Source: Planktothricoides sp. SR001 (GTDB taxonomy: Bacteria; Cyanobacteriota; Cyanobacteriia; Cyanobacteriales; Laspinemataceae). Taken from it: a stretch of 38,907 bases of DNA. This document shows positions 17,048-25,378 of this stretch, piece after piece. Under the pieces are notes generated by a model. It worked only from the letters and a program-made list of their open reading frames with translations. It had not been told where the DNA came from and did not search any database. Each line of letters begins with the position of its first letter. Position 1 is the stretch's first letter. The translations under genes and the position numbers were made by a program. The stretch is from the NCBI RefSeq assembly GCF_001276715.1, contig NZ_LIUQ01000016.1, forward strand, positions 81,209-120,115, given 5' to 3'.

Positions 17048-19645
17048 ATGGGTTCTAAGACCTGGAAAAAACTCCAAAAGCTACTGTGGGAATGGCGAGG
17101 AGTGATTGTAACTGCTCCCACGGTGGCAGGATTGACTTTAGCATTACGGATGACCGGATTGCTCCAAGGATGGGAATTGCGAACGCTAGATTTATTTTTT
17201 CGCTGGCGTCCTTCGGAACCCCAGGATGAACGAATTGCGATCGTAGAAATTGATGAGCCAGATATCAGCTATGTGGGAACTTGGCCGATTCCCGACCGGG
17301 TTTTAGCAGAGTTGTTAAAAAAAATTAAACAGCAACAACCGAAATCCATTGGCATGGATATTTATCGGAATTTGCCGGTAGAACCGGGCTATGAAGAATT
17401 AGTAAAAGTATATAAATCTACGCCGAATTTGATTGGCGTGAAGAAAATTCTCGGAGACGCTTATGGCGGTCCCGTGGCGCCGCCAGCAGTGTTGGGTGAG
17501 TTGGGTCAAGTGGCAGCGGTGGATATGGTCAGTGACAAAGATGGCAAAATTCGTCGCGCCTTACTTGCGGTGACGCCGCCCGGTGAACCGACGATTTATG
17601 CTTTGTCCAGCCGTTTGGCCATCATGTATCTGGAAGAACAAGGAATCAGATTACAGCCTCACCCTGCAAAAAAAGAGGCGAATGTTCTGGGCAAGAGTTT
17701 ATTTTTCCGACTGCAAAAAAATGATGGTGGGTATGTCCGCGCTGATAACGGCGGCTACCAGATTATGCACAATTTTCGCAAGTCTTGTCCGATCCAAGAG
17801 TTAAATTGCGACGTTTTCTATACGGTGTCCCTGAGAGATGTTTTGACCGACAAAATTGAACCGGATGCTTTGCGCGATCGCATCGTCTTAATTGGTTCCA
17901 CTGCCGACAGCCTGAAAGACAGCTTTTTAACTTCTTTTGACGGACAAAAGGGCAGTGCGCGAACTCCAGGGGTGATCATCCACGCTCAATTAGTGAGTCA
18001 AATTCTCAGTGCCGCCCTAGATGGACGCGGCTTAATCCGGGTGTGGTCTGAACCTGTGGAATGGATCTGGATTTCTTTCTGGTCAGTCGTTGGTGCTACG
18101 TTAACCTGGAGTTTGTTAGGCCGCAAATGGGAAGTAGTCAGTATTTTCCTAGTTGGCGCCAGTCTCGGATTCGGCTCTTTTGTCGCCTTCTTAGGTAATT
18201 GGTGGATTCCCGTAGTCCCCGCCTTGGTGGGCTTTTTTGGCTCGTCTGTGATTATTGTTGGCTATATTGGCTATACCGAACGGGAGCGATCGCAGGCGCA
18301 ATTACGCTTCAATGCCTTGCATGACGGACTCACGGGCTTGCCAAATCGTCGTTGTCTGATTTCTCGGCTGCAAAGTGCCATTGAATATCGCCAAGAAAAC
18401 CCAGATTATTTATTCGCCATCCTATTTTTAGACTTAGATCGCTTCAAACTGATTAACGATGCCTTGGGACATAGAACAGGTGATGACTTATTAATTGCCA
18501 CCGCTTGCCGACTGGGAGAATGTGTCAAACCTAGAGACACCGTGGCTCGCTTAGGCGGCGATGAATTTATCATTCTCCTAGAAGATATTCACCAAATCCA
18601 AACCGCCAGTCAGGTGGCGGAACGGATTCATCAGCAACTCAAGTTGCCATTTTATATCAATGGCCATGAAGTCTTTACCAGTACCAGTATTGGCGTTGTC
18701 CTGAGTACGATGAATTATCAGCAGCCAGAGGATTGGCTGGCTGCTGCGGATGTGGCCATGTATCGAGCCAAAGCTCGTGGCAAAGCCAACTATGAGATTT
18801 TTGATAGCAGTATGCAAGCGGATGTGATGTTCCAGCTTAAGCTGGAAGAGGATATCCGTCAGGGAATCGATCGCGAAGAATTTGAACTGTATTATCAACC
18901 AATTGTATTGACCAATACCACCGAGTTGGCGGGGTTTGAAGCCTTGGTGCGCTGGAATCATCCAGAACGGGGTTTTGTTTCTCCCGGTCAATTTATTCCT
19001 TTGGCAGAGGAAACCGGATTAATTGTGCCGTTGGGTTGGTGGATTTTACGCACCGCCTGTCGCCAGTTACACTCGTGGCATCAACAATTCCCCGACCAAG
19101 CGGGTTTAAAGGTCAGTGTCAACCTTTCTGGCAAGCAGTTTCTCCAGTCCGATTTAGTGGAAAAAATTGCGGATATTTTACAAGAAACTGGTTTAAATCC
19201 TTCTACTTTGAAGTTGGAAATTACCGAAGGAGTGGTGATGGATAATGCAGAAATGGCGATTAAAATGTTACAACAAATTAAAAATTTAGGGATTACTTTA
19301 AGTATTGATGATTTTGGCACGGGATATTCTTCTTTGAGTTATTTACATCGGTTCCCAGTTGATACTTTGAAGGTCGATCGATCTTTTGTGAATGGGGTGG
19401 AAAGCGATCGCGATAAGTTAGAGATTGCTCGGACGATTCTCCTGCTGGCACATAGTCTAGAAATGGATGCGATCGCAGAAGGGGTGGAGACATTAGAACA
19501 GTTTCTCATTTTGCAAGAACTTAGCTGTGAGTATATTCAAGGGTACTTTTTTTCTAAGCCTTTGAATGTAGAATCGGCAGTTAATTTGCTCAAAAAACCC
19601 GATTTTAAACAAAAAATTGTTGTAGATCAAAGTCTTCATAAATAA
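17048..19645 (+). CDS. CHASE2 sensor with GGDEF and EAL domains (cyclic-di-GMP turnover)
   Basis: The protein has 865 residues from ATG 17048; an upstream in-frame ATG (16916) would overlap the DUF928 gene by 91 bases and adds unconserved residues. An N-terminal hydrophobic stretch (about 17-35) precedes an extracytoplasmic CHASE2 domain (about 40-330), then three closely spaced membrane helices (about 338-415), GGDEF (about 425-585) and EAL (about 605-855). The GGDEF motif is intact (503-507). The RxxD inhibitory site five residues before it reads KPRD, so the Arg is missing and product inhibition is probably weak. EAL catalytic residues appear intact: EALVRW (631-636), VNLSGKQF, LEITEG, DDFGTG (754-759), LKVDRSF and IAEGVET. 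Both synthesis and hydrolysis of c-di-GMP are therefore possible, with the signal sensed outside the membrane, perhaps through the adjacent secreted DUF928 proteins (inference). Confidence 0.93.
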   Translation: MGSKTWKKLQKLLWEWRGVIVTAPTVAGLTLALRMTGLLQGWELRTLDLFFRWRPSEPQDERIAIVEIDEPDISYVGTWPIPDRVLAELLKKIKQQQPKSIGMDIYRNLPVEPGYEELVKVYKSTPNLIGVKKILGDAYGGPVAPPAVLGELGQVAAVDMVSDKDGKIRRALLAVTPPGEPTIYALSSRLAIMYLEEQGIRLQPHPAKKEANVLGKSLFFRLQKNDGGYVRADNGGYQIMHNFRKSCPIQELNCDVFYTVSLRDVLTDKIEPDALRDRIVLIGSTADSLKDSFLTSFDGQKGSARTPGVIIHAQLVSQILSAALDGRGLIRVWSEPVEWIWISFWSVVGATLTWSLLGRKWEVVSIFLVGASLGFGSFVAFLGNWWIPVVPALVGFFGSSVIIVGYIGYTERERSQAQLRFNALHDGLTGLPNRRCLISRLQSAIEYRQENPDYLFAILFLDLDRFKLINDALGHRTGDDLLIATACRLGECVKPRDTVARLGGDEFIILLEDIHQIQTASQVAERIHQQLKLPFYINGHEVFTSTSIGVVLSTMNYQQPEDWLAAADVAMYRAKARGKANYEIFDSSMQADVMFQLKLEEDIRQGIDREEFELYYQPIVLTNTTELAGFEALVRWNHPERGFVSPGQFIPLAEETGLIVPLGWWILRTACRQLHSWHQQFPDQAGLKVSVNLSGKQFLQSDLVEKIADILQETGLNPSTLKLEITEGVVMDNAEMAIKMLQQIKNLGITLSIDDFGTGYSSLSYLHRFPVDTLKVDRSFVNGVESDRDKLEIARTILLLAHSLEMDAIAEGVETLEQFLILQELSCEYIQGYFFSKPLNVESAVNLLKKPDFKQKIVVDQSLHK

Positions 19646-20147
19646 TCCAGGTCTAGGGTAGTCTTAGGAAAGTAGCAGAATTAGCTATGAGGAGCAATCA
19701 ATATTCGTCCAGCAGTCCAGCATTAGTCCTCCAGCATTGTTTCTCTGGCTTAATTAGCTGAAAACTTCTGACTAAACTGGCTTTAATCTATCTAAGTATT
19801 TGATGACAACAAAAAGGATTTAACAGAAAAAAAACCGCAAAAATACGCAAAAATACGCAAACTTAGACAAAGGGATGAGTTGTTTTGGAGATTCTCCGTA
19901 AAATCACTCAAGTTAGTCTGGAAAACTGATTAATCCGACCCAAAGCAAAAGTCCTGTAATCTATGAATTTACAGGACTTTTGCCCGTCTTTACACAATCT
20001 TCATATAAATGCTCTGTACATTATTCCGCGATCGCAAATTATAATAGAATTAAACTCGCTAAAGAACCAACCATTTATAAACTTAAGTTAAAGCTTAAAA
20101 ATTTTAGTTTGATTGTAGTTTTTCGTCCAGCAACAGGAGTCATTTCA
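19646..20147. other. 500-bp leader of the second DUF928 gene
   Basis: No gene is seen. It contains the A-rich motif with ACGCAAAAATACGCAAAC words (19824-19863) and a perfect 15-bp hairpin (next entry). An open frame runs from ATG 19980 into the DUF928 gene, but that ATG lies inside the hairpin and the extension has no family resemblance. A good Shine-Dalgarno (AGGAG, 20134-20138) marks the start at 20148 instead. Confidence 0.6.
19945..19983. terminator. Perfect 15-bp hairpin between the CHASE2 and DUF928-2 genes
   Basis: GCAAAAGTCCTGTAA (19945-19959) pairs with TTACAGGACTTTTGC (19969-19983) with a 9-base loop. The terminal TTTT makes it terminator-like. It lies 300 bases after the CHASE2 stop and 165 bases before the next start, so it could end the first operon or act as an attenuator in the leader of DUF928-2. 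Confidence 0.6.
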
Positions 20148-21089
20148 ATGGGATATCACAAAAAATACTCATCTTCTCTACCAGTGGTTTTCCTCTCATT
20201 GTCGTTCGGGTTGGTAATGGTTCCGAGAATCGCCAGTGCTGAACCCAGGGAAGTTTTTGGGGGTTTGTCTGCGCTAAATACGATCCAAGCAAAAACCCCT
20301 GATGGCATAGGTAAGCTTAAGTTTGAGACAGAAGACAATGGCTTGCCCCATAGTTCAACGGGAGGCGCAACTAGGTTTGCCGAACAGATTAATTTCCAAC
20401 CGCCAGCGGATCAAGGGGCGCCGCAGCAAAGTGTTGGGGGTTCGACAAGAGGACCTGCTGTTTGCCCCCAAGATAGAAATGCTGAGTTTCCTGGACAGAC
20501 GCTTACGGCACTGTTACCGGCTTCCAATCAAGGTTTAACGGTGTCTGGTCACCCTACGCTTTTGCTTTATGTGCCGCCAACTTCTGCCGGTGAAGTCCAG
20601 TTTATTCTTCAGGATGACAGTGGTCCTGACGAAGTGCAGGAAATTTATGAGACGACGTTTGCTCTGCCGAAGCATCTCACGGCAACAGGTGGCTTAGTCA
20701 CGATCAAAATACCGGAAAGTTTGCCAGAGTTGGAGGTTGGTAAGACTTACACCTACTATGCGACCTTGATTTGTTCTCCTGGAGATAGTGGTGGGATTAA
20801 TTACGATCAAGGTTTTATCACCCGCGTTGAAGTTCCTTCCCAGCTTGCTCAAGCGGCGCAAAAGAATCAAGGGTTATCCCCGGAACAATCTTTGTGGCAG
20901 CAGGCAATGCTTTATGCTGAGTCTGGGATTTGGCTTGATACGGTTAGTAGTTTGCTCAGTCTGATGGAGTATGAGCCGAATAATCAGGTTTTGCAAAGTC
21001 AGTGGATGTCGTTGATGAGATCCGATGCGGTGAATTTGGATGAGGCGATCGCCAAAGCCAAGATTGTTCATCTATCTGCTCAGGAATAA
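20148..21089 (+). CDS. Secreted DUF928-family protein 2
   Basis: The 313-residue protein has a signal peptide (about 1-31, IASA|EP), a low-complexity linker (about 32-100) and a DUF928 domain (about 105-300). Like the paralogue at 16197 it has exactly two cysteines after the signal, C106 (AVCPQDR) and C209 (TLICSPGD), at equivalent places, and shares LLPASNQGLTV, LPELEVGKTYTYYATLIC and LYAESGIWLDTVSSLL. The start is chosen by AGGAG at 20134-20138. A role in the cell envelope is inferred from the signal peptide; its activity is unknown. It follows the CHASE2 gene after about 500 bases that include a hairpin, so it may have its own promoter. The paralogue pair on either side of a receptor gene suggests related but distinct ligands or assembly partners. 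Confidence 0.89.
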   Translation: MGYHKKYSSSLPVVFLSLSFGLVMVPRIASAEPREVFGGLSALNTIQAKTPDGIGKLKFETEDNGLPHSSTGGATRFAEQINFQPPADQGAPQQSVGGSTRGPAVCPQDRNAEFPGQTLTALLPASNQGLTVSGHPTLLLYVPPTSAGEVQFILQDDSGPDEVQEIYETTFALPKHLTATGGLVTIKIPESLPELEVGKTYTYYATLICSPGDSGGINYDQGFITRVEVPSQLAQAAQKNQGLSPEQSLWQQAMLYAESGIWLDTVSSLLSLMEYEPNNQVLQSQWMSLMRSDAVNLDEAIAKAKIVHLSAQE

Positions 21090-21240
21090 TCAGGGTGTGT
21101 TAACCATACCCTAACGCGCCAATCTTCTGCCAATCTTCTGCCAATCTTCTATATTTAGGATTTGATATATTTAGGATTTGATTTCGGATTTTTGCGGAAT
21201 TACCGTAATGTGAAAGCAAAGCAAAACCCCAGTGACAGAT

Positions 21241-21275
21241 ATAGTAGGGTGGGCAAGATTTGCCCACCCTACTAT
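21241..21275. terminator. 16-bp hairpin between convergent DUF928-2 and ilvD
   Basis: ATAGTAGGGTGGGCAA (21241-21256) pairs perfectly with TTGCCCACCCTACTAT (21260-21275) across three bases. Placed between two convergent genes, it can terminate transcription from both sides. The unit GTAGGGTGGGCAA is also a common dispersed cyanobacterial repeat type. Three CCAATCTTCTG direct repeats lie just before it (21118-21151). Confidence 0.7.
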
Positions 21276-21311
21276 TTATATACTCAAAAACCCGGTTTTT
21301 CTGATTTTTGA

Positions 21312-22994
21312 TTACAAGTTCAAATCGGTGACAGCCCCGACACTGCTAGAAGCGACTAACTTGGCATATTTGGCCATTACCCCAGCGGTATAACGGGGTT
21401 TGGGCGGTTGCCAGTTGGCTCGACGCTCGGCTAATTCTCGATCGGAAATTTCTAAAGTTAGCTGACGAGTGGTAGCGTCAATGGTGATGGTGTCCCCTTC
21501 TTTGACCAAGGCGATCGCGCCACCCACCGCTGCTTCTGGAGCCACATGACCCACCACGAGGCCATAAGTCCCCCCAGAAAAGCGCCCGTCAGTGATTAAA
21601 CCGACGCTATCTCCTAAACCTGCACCAATAATGGCTGAGGTGGGGGCTAACATTTCCCGCATCCCTGGGCCACCTTTGGGGCCTTCATAGCGCACGACCA
21701 CCACATCACCGGCTTTAATTTTACCGTCGAGAATGGCTTGGAGGCATTCTTCTTCGGATTCAAAAACTCGGGCTGGGCCGGTAATTTTGGGGTTTTTCAC
21801 GCCGCTGATTTTCGCCACTGCCCCTTCAGTCGCCAGATTGCCTTTGAGGACGACTAAATGTCCTTGAGCATACATGGGTTGATCCCAGGGACGGATGACG
21901 CTTTGATTGGCGGGGGGTTCGGAGGGAATATCCGCTAGTTGTTCGGCGATGGTTTTCCCCGTAATCGTCAGACAGTCGCCGTGGAGCAAACCATGTTCCA
22001 GCAGCATTTTCATCACTTGCGGCACCCCACCGGCTTGGTGAAATTGGGTGATGACGTATTGACCGCTGGGTTTCAGGTCACAGAGGACGGGAACCCGATC
22101 GCGAATGGTCGTAAAGTCATCTAGGGTTAACTTGACCCCTGCGGCATGGGCGATCGCCAGTAAATGTAAGACCGCATTGGTGGAACCACCTACGGCCATG
22201 ACTACGGAAATTGCATTTTCAAAGGCTTTCCGAGTCAGAATTTGCCGGGGTAGAATTTGATTGCGAATGGCATTGACTAAAACTTTGGCGGAATCAGCGG
22301 TACTATCCGCTTTTTCTCGATCTTCCGCAGCCATTGTCGAGGAGTACATCAAACTCATGCCCATCGCTTCAAACACCGAGGACATGGTATTAGCGGTGTA
22401 CATCCCGCCGCAAGAACCCGCCCCTGGGCAAGCATTGCGTTCCACACCTAATAATTCTGCCTCAGAAATCTTGCCCGCGCTATATTGTCCCACCGCTTCA
22501 AAAGCACTGACTACGGTCAGGTCGCGTCCTTCATAGTTGCCCGGTTTAATCGTGCCCCCATAGACAAAGATGGCGGGGATATTCATCCGGGCGATCGCAA
22601 TCATCGCCCCGGGCATATTCTTATCGCAGCCCCCAATCGCCAGCACCCCATCCATACTTTGACCATTACACACCGTTTCAATGGAATCGGCGATCACGTC
22701 CCGTGAAACTAGGGAATATTTCATCCCTTCGGTGCCCATAGAAATCCCATCACTAATGGTAATGGTGCCGAATACCTGGGGCATTCCCCCGGCATCCCGG
22801 ATCGCAGCTTGGGCTTGTTTTGCTAAATCATCCAAACCCATATTGCAAGGGGTGATGGTGCTGTACCCATTGGCAACCCCCACGATCGGTTTGGTAAAGT
22901 CATCGTCCCCAAACCCTACAGCCCTTAACATAGCCCGGTTAGGCGATCGCTGAGTTCCTTGGGTTACAACTTGGCTTCTCAAATTTTCCGGCAT
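21312..22994 (-). CDS. ilvD: Dihydroxy-acid dehydratase
   Basis: The 560-residue cytoplasmic enzyme converts 2,3-dihydroxy-3-methylbutanoate and the isoleucine-pathway analogue to the 2-oxo acids in branched-chain amino acid synthesis. The start [13 protein letters not shown] at 22994 gives the family length; upstream in-frame ATGs (23018, 23114) read spacer DNA. Iron-sulfur ligands are visible in [18 protein letters not shown] and [15 protein letters not shown], and the C-terminal block [17 protein letters not shown] is conserved. There is no sign of damage. Part of this gene and its upstream region is duplicated as a deleted fragment at 24320-24602. It is convergent with DUF928-2. Confidence 0.97.
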   Translation of the reverse strand: MPENLRSQVVTQGTQRSPNRAMLRAVGFGDDDFTKPIVGVANGYSTITPCNMGLDDLAKQAQAAIRDAGGMPQVFGTITISDGISMGTEGMKYSLVSRDVIADSIETVCNGQSMDGVLAIGGCDKNMPGAMIAIARMNIPAIFVYGGTIKPGNYEGRDLTVVSAFEAVGQYSAGKISEAELLGVERNACPGAGSCGGMYTANTMSSVFEAMGMSLMYSSTMAAEDREKADSTADSAKVLVNAIRNQILPRQILTRKAFENAISVVMAVGGSTNAVLHLLAIAHAAGVKLTLDDFTTIRDRVPVLCDLKPSGQYVITQFHQAGGVPQVMKMLLEHGLLHGDCLTITGKTIAEQLADIPSEPPANQSVIRPWDQPMYAQGHLVVLKGNLATEGAVAKISGVKNPKITGPARVFESEEECLQAILDGKIKAGDVVVVRYEGPKGGPGMREMLAPTSAIIGAGLGDSVGLITDGRFSGGTYGLVVGHVAPEAAVGGAIALVKEGDTITIDATTRQLTLEISDRELAERRANWQPPKPRYTAGVMAKYAKLVASSSVGAVTDLNL

Positions 22995-23598
22995 TGATGT
23001 GTTGCCTCCAAATTCCATAATAAATCTAATCAGAAAAGTAGCCCCCTGCCTCCCCAATAAACGAAGCGCACGGGAGTCTTGATTTTCAAGTCCAGGGCAA
23101 GTGCCCCCGATCATTCTCTCAGAATCTCAGACCGGGGATAATTTTTTTGCTGAAGAAATTCATTATTTTTACTGGTAATTTAATATTTCTTGTTCGTTAT
23201 TTGTTATTCAAAAAATGATTCCCAGCTTTAGGGGCGAAGCATTCAAGGGGTAAATTTTCAGTTTTTACAATCAAAATTTTTGTCCGAAAGCTCAAATTAA
23301 ATCGACTGATTGAATCGCACGATCAAGAGGTTATTTGTTCTGATCGATTTTACCTAAAGATGGAGATCGTGGCCAAAGGCCAAAAGTCAGCGATTTTAAA
23401 TGATTCAAATTATTCTGGACAAATTCACAACAAATTTGTCCAGAATAATCACTTAATTTACGATTAAAATATGCCAAGAATATCCATTTAAGATATAAAT
23501 TATGCAATAATTACCTAGGTTGATTAAGATTTTTATCATCAATGATAGTGATAGCTTACTTAGGTAGATTATTGCAAATTATATATCATGTCTAATTG
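22995..23598. other. 600-bp spacer upstream of ilvD with two large inverted repeats
   Basis: No gene is seen. 22995-23137 is the ilvD leader, duplicated near 24466-24602. A perfect 17-bp inverted repeat (23409-23425 / 23433-23449, ATTATTCTGGACAAATT type) and a longer imperfect one (23491-23520 / 23558-23587, about 28 bp) follow. The second lies directly behind the stop of the minus-strand gene at 23599 and may be its terminator or a small foldback element. A half palindromic repeat (GGGGCGAAGCATTC) is at about 23231. Confidence 0.6.
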
Positions 23599-24261
23599 CT
23601 AGTGAAAAGGACAGCCACCGGCAGTTAATTTATGGAGAAACTCACTGTTATCAAAAAAGTGTTCTACCGCTTCAAGTTTCAATTCTTCATTGACATGAGC
23701 AATCGTGATTCCCACAATTTCGATCGTTTCTCCGGTGGGAGAATAGTCTTTGAATTTGCCGATAAAGGTTCCCCAGTGTCGCCATTTGAAAACAACCTTG
23801 GGCGGTCCGGCTAATACTTCTATGACTTCCCAGAGAAAGCCCTTGGGAAAAGCTTCTGTGACAATTTTCCAGGATGATTCAAAGGTTTCTTCGGAGGATT
23901 TATAATGTTCCGTATCACCCAGAAATAGATTATAGGTGCCCCGTTCAGAAATTTCTTGCGCCGTGTATTGTGGGCCGCCGTTGGTACTCATGCGAAACTT
24001 TTCGGAAACTACAGACAGCCACTGATGAGGATCGGTTTTATTGGATGCTTCCAACTCGAAAGTTCTGACTAAATTTTGCGTGATCGCCTCTAAAGAACCT
24101 TCTACATGATTTCTTTTGCTTTCTTTTTGGAAAACTTGATTATTTTCTGAATAATCTGGACGGTTTCCATCACGCCATATTACTCCAGTATCATTCGCGA
24201 TGACTGTATCGCGGTCTTGCACCCACAATGGTAGAGTTGAATCGGGATGACTGTTGCTCAT
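23599..24261 (-). CDS. SnoaL-like protein related to plant 'pathogen-related' proteins
   Basis: This is a 220-residue soluble protein without signal peptide or membrane segment. From about residue 53 it resembles plant pathogen-related proteins, which have a SnoaL/NTF2-like cone fold. The recognisable stretches are VEGSLEAITQNLVRTFELE, ISERGTYNLFLG, EAFPKGFLWEVIEVLAGPP, FKWRHWGTFIGKFKDYSPTG and EAVEHFFDNSEFL, in the same order as in the plant family. I recognise this from memory of that family and could not search. The biochemical role is unknown in plants and bacteria; NTF2-like folds bind small hydrophobic ligands or catalyse simple reactions. It stands alone between the ilvD leader and an ilvD remnant. 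Confidence 0.72.
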   Translation of the reverse strand: MSNSHPDSTLPLWVQDRDTVIANDTGVIWRDGNRPDYSENNQVFQKESKRNHVEGSLEAITQNLVRTFELEASNKTDPHQWLSVVSEKFRMSTNGGPQYTAQEISERGTYNLFLGDTEHYKSSEETFESSWKIVTEAFPKGFLWEVIEVLAGPPKVVFKWRHWGTFIGKFKDYSPTGETIEIVGITIAHVNEELKLEAVEHFFDNSEFLHKLTAGGCPFH

Positions 24262-24319
24262 AGTATAAATCTAGTACATCGACAAAACTTTATCATATTT
24301 TTTGGCGATCGCCTGCATC

Positions 24320-24602
24320 AAAGGCTTTGCGAGTCAGAATTTGCCGGGGCAGTATTTGATGGCGAATGGCATTGACTAAAAGGCGGACTCAGCGGTACTA
24401 TCCGCTTTTTCTCGATCGCTGGGTTCCTTGGGTTACAACTTGGCTTCTAAAATTTTCCGGCATTGATGTGTTGCCTTCAAATTCTTTATGAAATCTAATC
24501 AGAAAAGTCGCCCCCTGCCCTCCCCAATAAACGAAGCGCACGGGAGTCTTGATTTTCAAGTCTAGGGCAAGTGCCCCGTTTCATTCTCTCAGAATCTCAA
24601 TG
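24320..24602 (-). pseudogene. ilvD remnant with large internal deletion, plus duplicated ilvD leader
   Basis: 24320-24415 matches ilvD 22221-22322 closely, and 24411-24602 matches 22947-23137 (the 5' end of ilvD and its upstream spacer) with small differences. About 620 bases between these blocks in the parent are missing. The junction is at TCGATCG, shared by both parent sites. The coding part also carries a short deletion relative to the parent, so it is not functional. The orientation is the same as ilvD. It is a local duplication that then lost its middle; the duplicated leader may still contain promoter activity. Confidence 0.87.
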
Positions 24603-24635
24603 CGGGAGCATTTGCCCTAGAATATATAAGTTTAC

Positions 24636-24977
24636 GGGCAGAAATAAATGCACCGCAGACCCCATTAGAGGAAAGAGAAGAGAGGAAAGAGGAAAGAGTA
24701 AAGAGGATGCATAGGAAAGAGGATGCATAGGAAAGAGGATGCATAGGAAAGAGGATGCATAGGAAAGAGGATGCATAGGAAAGAGGATGCATAGGAAAAT
24801 TCTCTATTCTCTATTCTCTATTCTCTATTCTCTATTCTCTATTCTCTATTCTCTATTCTCTATTCTCTATTCTCTATTCTCTATTCTCTATTCTCTATTC
24901 TCTCTCCTTCCTACAGGCGGGAATCCAAAGCCTATCGGCGGGGAACGAAAAGTGCAATTAATTATGTTCACCTACTT
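24636..24977. repeat. Satellite-bearing repeat element, copy 2 (inverted relative to 7435-7666)
   Basis: The ends match those of the copy at 7435-7666 in the opposite orientation (GGGCAGAAATAAATGCACC at 24636 and AATTATGTTCACCTACTT ending at 24977). The inner part differs: a 16-bp unit GGATGCATAGGAAAGA repeated about six times (24705-24800), followed by a heptamer ATTCTCT repeated about fifteen times (24799-24903). Open frames across both arrays only translate the repeats. The heptamer arrays fit the known class of short tandemly repeated repetitive sequences in cyanobacteria. Confidence 0.85.
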
Positions 24978-24979
24978 AA

Positions 24980-25378
24980 AGCTTGCCAAGGAGAAATATG
25001 GATCATATTAATATTCACAATAGCAGTAATTGGATGAGTCACTAAATCATCTTTTGTCATGTTATCCGGCAATTTCCCTCGTTCAATTGACCAAGGATTC
25101 TCACAAACATCTAAGGCGATCGCCCCATAAAGATTTGCGATCGGTTGGTCATCTTGCCACGCGGCAATACTGAGTCTTAATTCGGGATGATTTTCGCTGG
25201 GTAGCCATTTTCGGGGTTGTAACCGAGGGGCAAAAAAATCCCATGTTGACCCGTCCCACTAGCAATCTCTAAAATTGTCCCTGTGGGGGGTAGCACTTGC
25301 TGTAATACCGCTAAAATTGGTTCGCGGTTGCGTTCAGTTGCCGGGGCATTTAGACGGCGATCGCTCAGATTTTTTAGT
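24980..25378 (-). pseudogene. Truncated, frameshifted DUF938 (SAM-methyltransferase-like) gene
   Basis: The minus strand from 25378 reads LSDRRLNAPATERNREPI, then VLPPTGTILEIASGTGQHG, the start of a DUF938 protein with its SAM-binding LEIASGTG motif. The expected initiator ATG is CTG. At the T7 run (25232-25238 on the plus strand as A7) the frame shifts by one base, after which the text continues as FFAPRLQPRKWLPSENHPEL, then LRLSIAAWQDDQPIANLYGA and TAIVNINMIHISPWQA. It then stops abruptly at the edge of the repeat element at 24977; the last third of the family is missing. It is a triple-damaged remnant (start, frame, C-terminus). The remaining part of the gene is not elsewhere in the window. 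Confidence 0.85.

Noticed and set aside
19980-20147. Upstream ATG for the second DUF928 protein
   Set aside because: The ATG lies in a hairpin, the extension would hide the signal peptide, and a good Shine-Dalgarno precedes the ATG at 20148.
24636-24977. CRISPR array
   Set aside because: The repeats are directly adjacent 16-bp and 7-bp units without spacers, so this is satellite DNA; no cas genes are in the window.
24589-25011. Open frames on both strands with repetitive proteins (LFSILYS and CILFPMHPLSYASS types)
   Set aside because: They are translations of the 16-bp and heptamer satellites; all frames of such arrays are open when no stop falls in the unit.
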